A DNA stretch of 45,665 bases from an uncultured Acidobacteriia bacterium (GTDB taxonomy: Bacteria > Acidobacteriota > Terriglobia > Bryobacterales > Bryobacteraceae), in the NCBI GenBank assembly GCA_903882645.1, contig CAIRXZ010000342.1:1-45665 (forward strand), written 5' to 3'. The position numbers and the translations under genes are program-made. Positions within the stretch are counted from its first letter, which is position 1. Every line of letters starts with the position of its first letter. Of the stretch, positions 33,244 through 39,787 are shown piece by piece. The notes under the pieces are model-generated. The model saw nothing but the letters and a program-made list of their open reading frames with translations. It had not been told where the DNA came from and did no database searches.

Positions 33244-33411
33244 ATGCCGGACTATCGCAGGAGATTCCCTTATTCTCATCCGCGGGACGCCTGCGTGTTC
33301 CTGACTTGGCGCCTCTGGGGATCGCTGCCGCTCAGAGCGGATTCCGCGGGCCGCGCCGCTGCCTTTCGGCGAATGGACTCCGCCCGCCGGCAAACACCGC
33401 TTCAGCGCCCC
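33244..33411 (+). pseudogene. Truncated REP-associated tyrosine transposase (RAYT)
   Basis: The first 30 codons translate to MPDYRRRFPYSHPRDACVFL followed by TWRLWGSLPL, which matches the N-terminus of RAYT (Y1 transposase family) proteins, where an F(V/L)TWRLxGSLP strand follows a short basic opening. The next part (GRAAAFRRMD) still resembles the following helix, then similarity fades and the frame runs antisense into the stop of the next gene. The catalytic HxH and Tyr regions are absent, so this is a relic of about 50 codons. It suggests that a RAYT once mobilised the hairpin elements in this genome. The identification is by pattern, not by alignment. Confidence 0.65.
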
Positions 33412-34013
33412 TCTTCAGGCGGCGCTTCCGGGACCTTCACCACGGCCTCGCGCTTGGGACCCAGACCCAGCGCTATCAGTGAAAGCGAGTTGATCTTGCC
33501 CGTGGCTTCGATCTTCTGAGCGGCCTGAAACTTCTTCAGGGCGTCCACCGAACTCTGGCCCCACGCGCCGCTGGCATCCGCCGGGTCGAGAAAACCCTTG
33601 GCCGCCAGCGCGTCCTGGATCTGCTTGTACCGCTCCGGCGCGGGCGCCGTCTGGCGATTGCGCCACGTGACGCGTGGCGCCTGTTTGCCGCGCTTCGACG
33701 CGGCGCCTTTCTTCCCGGCCTTGCCGGGGGCCTTGGCGCCCGGCGCCGCCGGTGTGGCGGCCTTTCCGCCGGATGTGGCCTTGGCCGCGGTCTTGCCGCT
33801 GGAGGCGGTCTTCTTGCCGGTCTTACCGGCCGCCTTCGACGGCGGGGCGCCCTTCCTCTTCGGCGCCGTCTTCACGCCGCTCTTCTTGGTCCCCGGCTTG
33901 GAGGACGTCTTCGGGCTTGCGCTGGTCTTCTTCTCGTCCGCCGCGGCGCCGCCCGCGCGCAGGCAGAGCCCCGCCCAAGCAAAGATGCACGCCCATCCAA
34001 GGATCTTCCGCAT
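33402..34013 (-). CDS. Secreted protein with Lys/Ala/Pro-rich linker and peptidoglycan-binding domain
   Basis: A 203-residue protein. A signal peptide spans 1-25 (KILGWACIFAWAGLCLRAGGAAA). Residues 26-118 are a low-complexity Lys/Ala/Gly/Ser/Thr stretch that looks like a histone-H1-type tail and is very basic. Residues 126-190 fit the PG_binding_1 fold: YKQIQDALAAKGF, SGAWGQSSVDALKKFQAAQ and GKINSLSLIALGLG. It probably binds the cell wall, with the basic tail contacting acidic wall polymers, DNA or LPS. It sits between the two export modules on the same strand, with short gaps on both sides, and may be transcribed with the permease upstream of it. Confidence 0.8.
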   Translation of the reverse strand: MRKILGWACIFAWAGLCLRAGGAAADEKKTSASPKTSSKPGTKKSGVKTAPKRKGAPPSKAAGKTGKKTASSGKTAAKATSGGKAATPAAPGAKAPGKAGKKGAASKRGKQAPRVTWRNRQTAPAPERYKQIQDALAAKGFLDPADASGAWGQSSVDALKKFQAAQKIEATGKINSLSLIALGLGPKREAVVKVPEAPPEEGR

Positions 34014-34098
34014 GCCTATCGCCTTAGCTTATCAGGCTGAGACGCGGTCCTTGAGTTGGGTCGCCCGATGAGCCATGGCCGGGGCCCTGCCCCGCTCT

Positions 34099-35358
34099 CT
34101 ATTCGTAGCGCAAGGATTCGATGGGATCCAAACGCGCGGCCTTGATGGCGGGCAGCAGGCCGGCGATCAGGCCGACCGCTTCCAGCAGACCCGTGGAGGT
34201 TATGACGGCGAACGCGGAGATGCCGAGCTGGACGTCGCCCGCTCCATTGGTGGTGTGGAATAGCGGCCCGAGAAGCGGCAGGCCGCCGAGGATGCTGGTA
34301 ATCGCCCAGCCCGCGGCCACGCCCAGCGCGCCGCCCACCGTGACGATGGCCACGGCTTCCAGCAGGAACTGCGCCAGGATGGCCCTCTGCGTGGCGCCGA
34401 TGGATTTCAAAATGCCGATCTCGCGCGTGCGCTGCGTGACGGAAACCAGCATGATGTTCGCCAGGCCGACGCCGCCGATGGCCAGCGTGAGCGTCCCCAC
34501 GAACCCCAGCAGCAGGCGCAGGGCGATTCCCATGCTATCGACCAGATGGATGAACTCGTTGAACACGAAGGTGCGGATGGCGTGATCGTCGTTGGGCGAG
34601 AAATTGTGCAGGCGGGCCAGCGTTTCGGTCACCTGGCGCACCGCCGTTTCCCGAAACAGCGGGTTGGCCGGCATCCAGACGATATCGTCCGGGTACTTCA
34701 GATCCCGGAACAGCGAGGCGGTCTGGAAGGGGATGAAGACGCACTCGTTGTCGGGGGTGTTGTAGTTGGCGATCTGGGTCTTGGTTCGGAGCACGCCGAC
34801 GACTGTGAAGCGGAGGCCATCGATGGTGATGTCCTCGCCCTCCGGAGGAACCTCGCCGAAGAGCTTGTCGGCGGCCTGCGCGCCGAGCACGGCCACGCGG
34901 TGCTTTTCATTCTCGTCGTCCTGATCGAGCCATCGCCCGGATTCCATGGTCTGGTTGCGGATGCGCCCGTAAGAGGGACGGACGGAGCGCACCATGGTGG
35001 CGTAGGAGCGGTGCTCATGCACTACCGTCCTTCCGCCGTCCATCATTTCGGGAGAAATAGCCAGGACCAGGGGAACGGTGGCGCGGATTTCGTCGACGTC
35101 GGTGGTTTCCAGACGCACGCGGCGCCCGGCGCGCTCGCCGCCCGCCTGGCTGGAGGTTCGGCCCCCGAACATGAGGACGAGGTCTTGCCCGACGGTTTGG
35201 AACGCGGTCCGCAGCGCCAGGTGGAAACCATCGCCATAAGAGTAAAGAATGACGAAGCAGGCCACCCCCCAGGCCAGGCTGACGGTGGTGAGGATGCTGC
35301 GCTGCCGGTTGAATTTCAGCGCCTGCCCGGCTTCGTGAATGATGGAGGAGAAAGACAT
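34099..35358 (-). CDS. ABC transporter permease, MacB type
   Basis: A 419-residue permease of the MacB family without its own ATPase domain. The N-terminal helix follows a short basic LKFNRQRSILTTVSLAWG segment; a MacB periplasmic core domain (about 45-250) has MMDGGRTVVHEHRS and VAVLGAQAADKLFGE features; the C-terminal FtsX domain shows TLAIGGVGLANIMLVSVTQRT and REIGILKSIGATQRAILAQF, then two helices and a DPIESLRYE tail. It belongs to the first module with the permease at 35631 and the adaptor at 36899. The start ATG (35358) is six bases from a heptamer array. Confidence 0.92.
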   Translation of the reverse strand: MSFSSIIHEAGQALKFNRQRSILTTVSLAWGVACFVILYSYGDGFHLALRTAFQTVGQDLVLMFGGRTSSQAGGERAGRRVRLETTDVDEIRATVPLVLAISPEMMDGGRTVVHEHRSYATMVRSVRPSYGRIRNQTMESGRWLDQDDENEKHRVAVLGAQAADKLFGEVPPEGEDITIDGLRFTVVGVLRTKTQIANYNTPDNECVFIPFQTASLFRDLKYPDDIVWMPANPLFRETAVRQVTETLARLHNFSPNDDHAIRTFVFNEFIHLVDSMGIALRLLLGFVGTLTLAIGGVGLANIMLVSVTQRTREIGILKSIGATQRAILAQFLLEAVAIVTVGGALGVAAGWAITSILGGLPLLGPLFHTTNGAGDVQLGISAFAVITSTGLLEAVGLIAGLLPAIKAARLDPIESLRYE

Positions 35359-35363
35359 AAGAA

Positions 35364-35386
35364 GCCTTCAGCCATCAGCCTTCAGC
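35364..35386 (-). repeat. Heptamer array at the MacB-type permease start
   Basis: Read on the minus strand: GC, TGAAGGC, TGATGGC, TGAAGGC, then TTCTT and the ATG at 35358. The final GAAGG lies at ideal RBS spacing. It is the same array as 30515-30538. Confidence 0.75.
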
Positions 35387-35556
35387 TTGGCTTTGCGGAA
35401 ACCACGCCACCGGCTCATCCGCGTGGTTTCGGCGAGGGCGCTCTCGCTATATCGCGCTGGAATGTCGGGGTTTAGCATATTCCTCCGCTCCCTCTGCGCC
35501 CGAACCTCGGGAAGGGCACAGTCGCGGGTCGTAAGTCGTGCCCTTCGAAACGGTTT

Positions 35557-35619
35557 TCTCTGCGTCTCTGCGTCTCGGCGGTGAATTCTCAGCTTCCTCC
35601 GCGCCTCCGCGTCTCCGCG
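35557..35619 (+). repeat. Two octamer tandem arrays
   Basis: TCTCTGCG, TCTCTGCG, TCTCGGCG (35557-35580) and CCTCCGCG, CCTCCGCG, TCTCCGCG (35596-35619) lie between two permease genes, 15 bases apart. They are 8-nt cousins of the heptamer arrays. A degenerate third piece (CCTCCGCT, then CCTCTGCG) is at 35482-35499. Confidence 0.7.
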
Positions 35620-35630
35620 TCAAAGACGGC

Positions 35631-36890
35631 CTATCTCTCATACCGCAAAGCCTCCACGGGAGTCAGGTTGGCGGCGCGCCACGCCGGCCAGATGGCCGAT
35701 CCCACGGCCACGATGCCGAGGGCGGCGAAGGAGAGAGCCGTGGTCAGGCCGCTCACAGGCAGGCCTGCGAACATCTCCTGCTTAGGCAATCGGTTCACCG
35801 CGGCGGCGACGCCAAAGGCTCCGAACCAGCCGCACAAGCCGCTGGCCAGGGCGAGCATCAGGCCCTCCAGGAAAAAATCGGCCAGTATCCGCCGCTTGGT
35901 GGCGCCCACGGCTTTGCGCAGCCCGATCTCGCGCGTGCGCTCGGTAACCGACACCAGCATGATGTTCATCACGCCAACCCCGCCTAGAGTGAGCGTCACC
36001 AGCGAGATGGCCGCCAGAAACACCGTCATCGAGGTGAAGATGTTGTCCACCAGGCGGGCATTCTCGACCGTGTCCCAGATGTGGATGGCGCCGCCATCGG
36101 CCGGGTCGAAACGATGATTGCGCGCCAGCACGCGCACCACTTGGTCGCGCGCCGGCTTCCATTGGTCGAGCGAAGCGGGGACGTAGATCAGATCGCTCAC
36201 GATTCCGGGGTGAAAGTTCGCGTCGGCCAGGGGAATGTCGCGGACTATGGCGGAGTACGGGATGAAGATCTTGTCGCTGTCCAGGCCGTTGTAGCTGCTG
36301 TTCTGGTTCTTGGGAGGCGTTAGGCCGACGATGCGGTAGGGCAGACCGTTCAGGTTGATCGTGGCGCCCGGCTGGACAGGGCGTTCGCCGTACAACTGCT
36401 TGCGTACGTTGTCGCCGAGCACCGCCACGCGCGCCGCTTCGGCGCCGTCGGCCTCCACCAGGAAGCGCCCGCGGTCCACGGGAATGTTGCGCACCTCGGA
36501 GTATGCCGGCTCGACGCCCATGATGCGGAACACGCCGCTATTGAATGGGCTCGCTACGTTGGCTTGGCTCTGGAGCTCTGCCACGGCCGTGCGTACCAGG
36601 TAGCACTCGGAGCGGATGGCGCGAACGTCGTCGTAATCGAGCCGGATGTCTCTGCCGGCGCGGCGTCCGCCCGGCTGCATCTCGGTGCGGCCGTTGAACA
36701 CGATGACGATGTTCTCGCCGAGCTCGCGGAAGCGGTCGCGCTGTCCTTCCTTGAACCCGTCGCCCATGGCCACAATGAGGACCATCGACGCCACGCCCCA
36801 CGCGATCCCCGCCATGGTGAGGACGCTGCGCAGCTTGTTGCGCAACAGGCTCGACACAACGTGCCCGAATAGTTCCTTGAGGAATTCCAC
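35631..36890 (-). CDS. ABC transporter permease, MacB type
   Basis: A 419-residue MacB-family permease closely resembling the one at 34099 and of identical length, but with its own periplasmic sequence. The opening LLRNKLRSVLTMAGIAWGVA, the MacB core with NIVIVFNGRTEMQPGGRRAG, and the FtsX domain with TLTLGGVGVMNIMLVSVTER, REIGLRKAVGATKRRILADF and a TPVEALRYER tail are all clear. It starts eight bases after the adaptor stop. The two permeases most likely arose by duplication and form a heterodimer. No ATPase domain or gene accompanies them in this module. Confidence 0.92.
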   Translation of the reverse strand: MEFLKELFGHVVSSLLRNKLRSVLTMAGIAWGVASMVLIVAMGDGFKEGQRDRFRELGENIVIVFNGRTEMQPGGRRAGRDIRLDYDDVRAIRSECYLVRTAVAELQSQANVASPFNSGVFRIMGVEPAYSEVRNIPVDRGRFLVEADGAEAARVAVLGDNVRKQLYGERPVQPGATINLNGLPYRIVGLTPPKNQNSSYNGLDSDKIFIPYSAIVRDIPLADANFHPGIVSDLIYVPASLDQWKPARDQVVRVLARNHRFDPADGGAIHIWDTVENARLVDNIFTSMTVFLAAISLVTLTLGGVGVMNIMLVSVTERTREIGLRKAVGATKRRILADFFLEGLMLALASGLCGWFGAFGVAAAVNRLPKQEMFAGLPVSGLTTALSFAALGIVAVGSAIWPAWRAANLTPVEALRYER

Positions 36891-36898
36891 GGCGCGGC

Positions 36899-38101
36899 CT
36901 ATTGAAGGATGACTTGCTGCCCCAGCGACAGGCCCTTGGCGACCTCGGTCTTGGAGCCGTTGCTGATGCCGGTGGTCACCGGGACGCGCCGTTTTCCGGC
37001 TTGGACCGTCGCATCCGGGATTTCGACCTCCGTGGAACGGTCCTTCTTGTATATGATCGCGCCCTCGGGAATGGCCAGCACGCCCTTGCGCTCCTCCAGC
37101 ACGATTTCCGCGTTCGCCGTCATCGTGGCCAGGAGCTTGCGCGATTCGTTGGAAATGGAGACGCGCACCTCGAAGGTGGTGACGTTGTCCTTCTCGATTC
37201 CCATGGGCGAAATCTTGGTGACTTTCCCGTCGAACTTGAGGTCCTTGAAAGATTCCACCGTGATGCGCGCGGGCTGCCCGAGGTAGACCTTGCCGATGTC
37301 GCTCTCATCCACCTTGCCCTTCACGTAGACTTCGCGCAGGTCGCCGACGGTCATGATAAGGGTGGCGCCGGAACCCATGACCAGGATGGAGCTGACGGCG
37401 TCGCCCACTTCACGGTCGCGCGAGAGCACCACGCCGTCGAAGGGAGACACGATAGTGGCGTTGCGCAAGTCCTCCTCGGACTGGTTGAGGGAGGCGCGCG
37501 CCTGTTCCACCTGCGCTTCCCCGCGGGCGATCGCGGCCTTGGTAACCCCCAGGTTGACTTCCGCCTGCTGCTGCTTGTTCACCCCCAATTGGTAGTTCTT
37601 CTCGGCGTCCTCGCGGGTGTTTTGGGAGATCAGGTTGTCCTTGAACATCTCCGCGGCGCGCTCCACGTCGTGCTTCAGGAAAGGCAGGTCGGGACCGGCG
37701 GCTTCCACCTTGTTGCGCTCGTAATCGGCCTGGGCGCTCTTGAGGCTGGCCTCGGCCATCGAGAGAGCCGCCTGGGCCTGGCGAAGCTTGGGCAGCAGGT
37801 CGTTCTGATCCAGCTCGCAGATCACCTGCCCGGCCTTGACCGTGTCGCTGACGTTCACGGGAAGCTTCAATATGATGCCGCTGGCTTTGGATTTGATTTC
37901 CACCTGCGTGACGGGCTGGATCTTGCCGGTGGCCACCACGGACCGGACAAGGTCGATGCGCTCCACGGCGGCGAGCTTCTCCGGATCGATCTTGGCCGGC
38001 GCGCGGCTGAGGGCGCGCAGCGAGAAGAACGCCACGCCGCCACCGGTCGCCAGCAGCCCCAGCAATATCCAACGAAGAGGTTTTCTTTTCCGATTTGCCA
38101 T
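36899..38101 (-). CDS. Periplasmic adaptor of an ABC export system (MacA/HlyD type)
   Basis: A 400-residue membrane fusion protein. It has an N-terminal anchor (about 10-28), lipoyl half-domain (SKASGIILKLPVNVSDTVKAGQVICELD), a coiled-coil hairpin at about 105-215 (QAALSMAEASLKSAQADYER ... QVEQARASLNQSEEDL), the second lipoyl half (TIVSPFDGVVLSRDREVGDAV) and a beta-barrel with a VLAIPEGAI stretch near the end. It heads the first export module on the minus strand. It is only distantly similar to the adaptor at 29172, so the two modules are paralogous rather than recent copies. Confidence 0.92.
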   Translation of the reverse strand: MANRKRKPLRWILLGLLATGGGVAFFSLRALSRAPAKIDPEKLAAVERIDLVRSVVATGKIQPVTQVEIKSKASGIILKLPVNVSDTVKAGQVICELDQNDLLPKLRQAQAALSMAEASLKSAQADYERNKVEAAGPDLPFLKHDVERAAEMFKDNLISQNTREDAEKNYQLGVNKQQQAEVNLGVTKAAIARGEAQVEQARASLNQSEEDLRNATIVSPFDGVVLSRDREVGDAVSSILVMGSGATLIMTVGDLREVYVKGKVDESDIGKVYLGQPARITVESFKDLKFDGKVTKISPMGIEKDNVTTFEVRVSISNESRKLLATMTANAEIVLEERKGVLAIPEGAIIYKKDRSTEVEIPDATVQAGKRRVPVTTGISNGSKTEVAKGLSLGQQVILQ

Positions 38102-38162
38102 AAACAGGTCTTATCGACATTGTTACGCACACGGACGCCCCGATGTTCCGTGGGGTCGGTGG

Positions 38163-38182
38163 GGCGGACCTCCTGGTCTGCC
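38163..38182. repeat. REP-like hairpin, GGCGGACC type
   Basis: GGCGGACC-TCCT-GGTCTGCC with flanks GGTCGGTG before and TTCTTG after. The element at 43259-43278 is identical but for one loop base, flanks included. Confidence 0.65.
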
Positions 38183-38311
38183 TTCTTGTTCCCCACACGG
38201 CGGGCCGAAGGCTGCCCAAAGTTCGTGGCGCCCCGACTTCTTGGGCGGACCCTAGACCGCGGGCCGTGGTCCGGTCCGGCGGAGCCTGTCGGCCGCCGCC
38301 GGCCGGCCGTA

Positions 38312-38599
38312 TCAGGCGGCGAACAACTTCGTCACGTGCAGCGACTTCCGGTTCCTTTCCGCGTGCCAGAGGTCGTACTGAAGCTGCTGGTTGAGCCAGC
38401 TTTCGGCGCTGGTGTTGAAGGCCATCGAGAGACGGACCGCCATCTCCGGGCTGATCCCGGTACGCCCGTTAAGTATGCTGGACAGGGCCTTCCGGCTCAC
38501 GCCGAGCGACCGCGCGGCGTCCGTGACGGTCAAATTCAGGGGTTCCAGGCATAGTTGCCTGAGCACCTCACCGGGGTGCGGCGGATTATGCATCTTCAT
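38312..38599 (-). CDS. higA: HigA family antitoxin
   Basis: A 95-residue XRE-type helix-turn-helix protein. The opening [20 protein letters not shown] is the standard HigA/VapI signature, and [21 protein letters not shown] is the DNA-binding helix-turn-helix. It neutralises the HigB nuclease and represses the operon. It is encoded after the toxin, seven bases downstream of its stop, as is characteristic of higBA. The C-terminal half ([14 protein letters not shown]) has no further domain. Confidence 0.93.
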   Translation of the reverse strand: MKMHNPPHPGEVLRQLCLEPLNLTVTDAARSLGVSRKALSSILNGRTGISPEMAVRLSMAFNTSAESWLNQQLQYDLWHAERNRKSLHVTKLFAA

Positions 38600-38606
38600 G
38601 TCGCCC

Positions 38607-38888
38607 TCAATGGTAATCCTCGTAGTCTACGCGATCTACGTCCTTCCCGACACAGGTGAACGTCACGCGCCAGTTGCCGATCGCTCCGACGGCCCACGCG
38701 CCCCTTCGCGAGCCGCGGAGTTCATGGAGATCCAAGCCGGGCAAGCTCATATCGCGCGCGCTGGTTGAGACGTTCGGACGGCCGAGGATGAGGCGGAGCC
38801 GGCCGGCGTGCTTGGCTTGAATTCCAGACACGTTTCCGGTGGCGAAGAACCGTTCGATCCCTTTGTGCCGAAACCCTCTGATCGCCAC
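38607..38888 (-). CDS. higB: HigB family toxin (RelE/ParE superfamily)
   Basis: A 93-residue ribosome-dependent mRNA interferase. It matches the HigB pattern: [18 protein letters not shown] at the start, then [10 protein letters not shown]-like [12 protein letters not shown], a [15 protein letters not shown] segment with basic catalytic residues, and [22 protein letters not shown] at the end. The toxin gene precedes the antitoxin. It begins with GTG, has no visible Shine-Dalgarno sequence, and starts seven bases after a putative -10 box, so its mRNA may be leaderless. Confidence 0.93.
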   Translation of the reverse strand: MAIRGFRHKGIERFFATGNVSGIQAKHAGRLRLILGRPNVSTSARDMSLPGLDLHELRGSRRGAWAVGAIGNWRVTFTCVGKDVDRVDYEDYH

Positions 38889-38895
38889 GTCTACT

Positions 38896-38924
38896 AGTGT
38901 AACCTACATGGTTACAGTCCGCAA
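38896..38924 (-). promoter_or_regulatory. higBA promoter and operator
   Basis: On the minus strand TTGCGG and TACACT (last base at 38896) are 17 bases apart. The perfect palindrome TGTAACC-N5-GGTTACA (38898-38916) covers most of the spacer and the -10 box, a classic place for HigA to bind and repress. The GTG of higB starts seven bases after the -10 box. Confidence 0.6.
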
Positions 38925-39002
38925 CCGGCCGCACGGCCATGGGACGCCGGTTGGGCCACTTTCCCGATATTCCCACTTTCATGGCGTCACACCCCGCCGG
39001 CA

Positions 39003-39031
39003 TTGTTCTATGGTGCCGTATTCGGTACCAT
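39003..39031 (+). promoter_or_regulatory. hicAB promoter and operator
   Basis: TTGTTC (39003-39008) and TACCAT (39026-39031) are 17 bases apart. The palindrome ATGGTGCCG-TATT-CGGTACCAT (39010-39031, one mismatch per arm) overlaps the -10 box. The GTG of hicA follows after six bases. It is a likely binding site for the ribbon-helix-helix domain of HicB. Confidence 0.5.
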
Positions 39032-39037
39032 GTAGTC

Positions 39038-39286
39038 GTGTCCAATTCCAAGAAGATCCTTGCGGGGATGCGGAGGAACGCCCACAACTGGCGCATGGAG
39101 GACCTGGAAGTCGTCGCCCGTCGCTTCGGGGTCGACGTTGACAGTCAGGGCGGCACAAGCCACGTGACATTCCGCCACCCGAGGGCGGGCAGGACAACTG
39201 TGCCGAAGCACATTCCGATCAAGCCCTGGTATGTGCGCGACTTCCTAGAGTTTATTAGCAAGTTGGAGGATCCCGAACATGACTGA
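39038..39286 (+). CDS. hicA: HicA family mRNA interferase toxin
   Basis: An 82-residue double-stranded-RNA-binding-like toxin. The catalytic histidine H42 lies in GGTSHVTFRHP, the HicA signature GxSH, followed by TTVPKHIPIKPWYVRDFLEFI, the usual C-terminal strand and helix. The GTG at 39038 gives normal HicA length; an upstream ATG at 38939 would add 33 residues across the promoter and is rejected. Its last eight bases overlap the hicB start. It cleaves mRNA and tmRNA when HicB is lost. Confidence 0.92.
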   Translation: MSNSKKILAGMRRNAHNWRMEDLEVVARRFGVDVDSQGGTSHVTFRHPRAGRTTVPKHIPIKPWYVRDFLEFISKLEDPEHD

Positions 39287-39668
39287 TTTCGCCAATGTCG
39301 ACAAGTATCCATTCACGATTCGCCCGCTTTCAGATGCAGACGGCGGTGGGTTCTTGATCGAGTACCCGGACCTTCCGGGGTGTCACTCGGATGGTGAAAC
39401 GCCCGAACAGGCCATAGTAAATGGCCGGGACGCCGTGCGTTCCTACCTGCTGAGTTGCCGCAAGCACGGCGATCCCATACCGAAGCCAAGCTCGCCTGCG
39501 GGGTCGAGCGGCCAATTCCGGTTACGGATGCCCAGGAGTCTCCACGCCCGATTGGCGGCCGAAGCTGAAATCGAAGGCGTGAGCTTGAATATGCTGGTGG
39601 TCGCCGCCGCCGCCCAGGCTTTAGGGCGGCGCGAAACAGCCGCGCCCAGGAAAAGGTCTCGTAGCTGA
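39279..39668 (+). CDS. hicB: HicB family antitoxin
   Basis: A 129-residue antitoxin. The N-terminal partial RNase-H fold (YPFTIRPLSDADGGGFLIEY, then PDLPGCHSDGETPEQAIVNGRDAV) blocks HicA. The C-terminal part, GQFRLRMPRSLHARLAAEAE and EGVSLNMLVVAAAAQAL, is a ribbon-helix-helix DNA-binding domain of the Arc/HicB type, so this is the long DNA-binding version that autoregulates. It overlaps hicA by eight bases. Confidence 0.93.
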   Translation: MTDFANVDKYPFTIRPLSDADGGGFLIEYPDLPGCHSDGETPEQAIVNGRDAVRSYLLSCRKHGDPIPKPSSPAGSSGQFRLRMPRSLHARLAAEAEIEGVSLNMLVVAAAAQALGRRETAAPRKRSRS

Positions 39669-39787
39669 CGCGCCGCAACGCAAGTGCCGGCGCTCGCCCA
39701 GAAATCCCACGTCAGGGCCGCAATCGGCCATGGCCTGGCAGGAACCACTTCTGCGGCCAGGGCGTCACACGCTGATGGGAGCGCATT

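Noticed and set aside
36902-38554. 550-codon plus-strand open frame over the adaptor gene and part of higA
   Set aside because: It runs across two recognised minus-strand genes and an intergenic repeat; it is shadow sequence.
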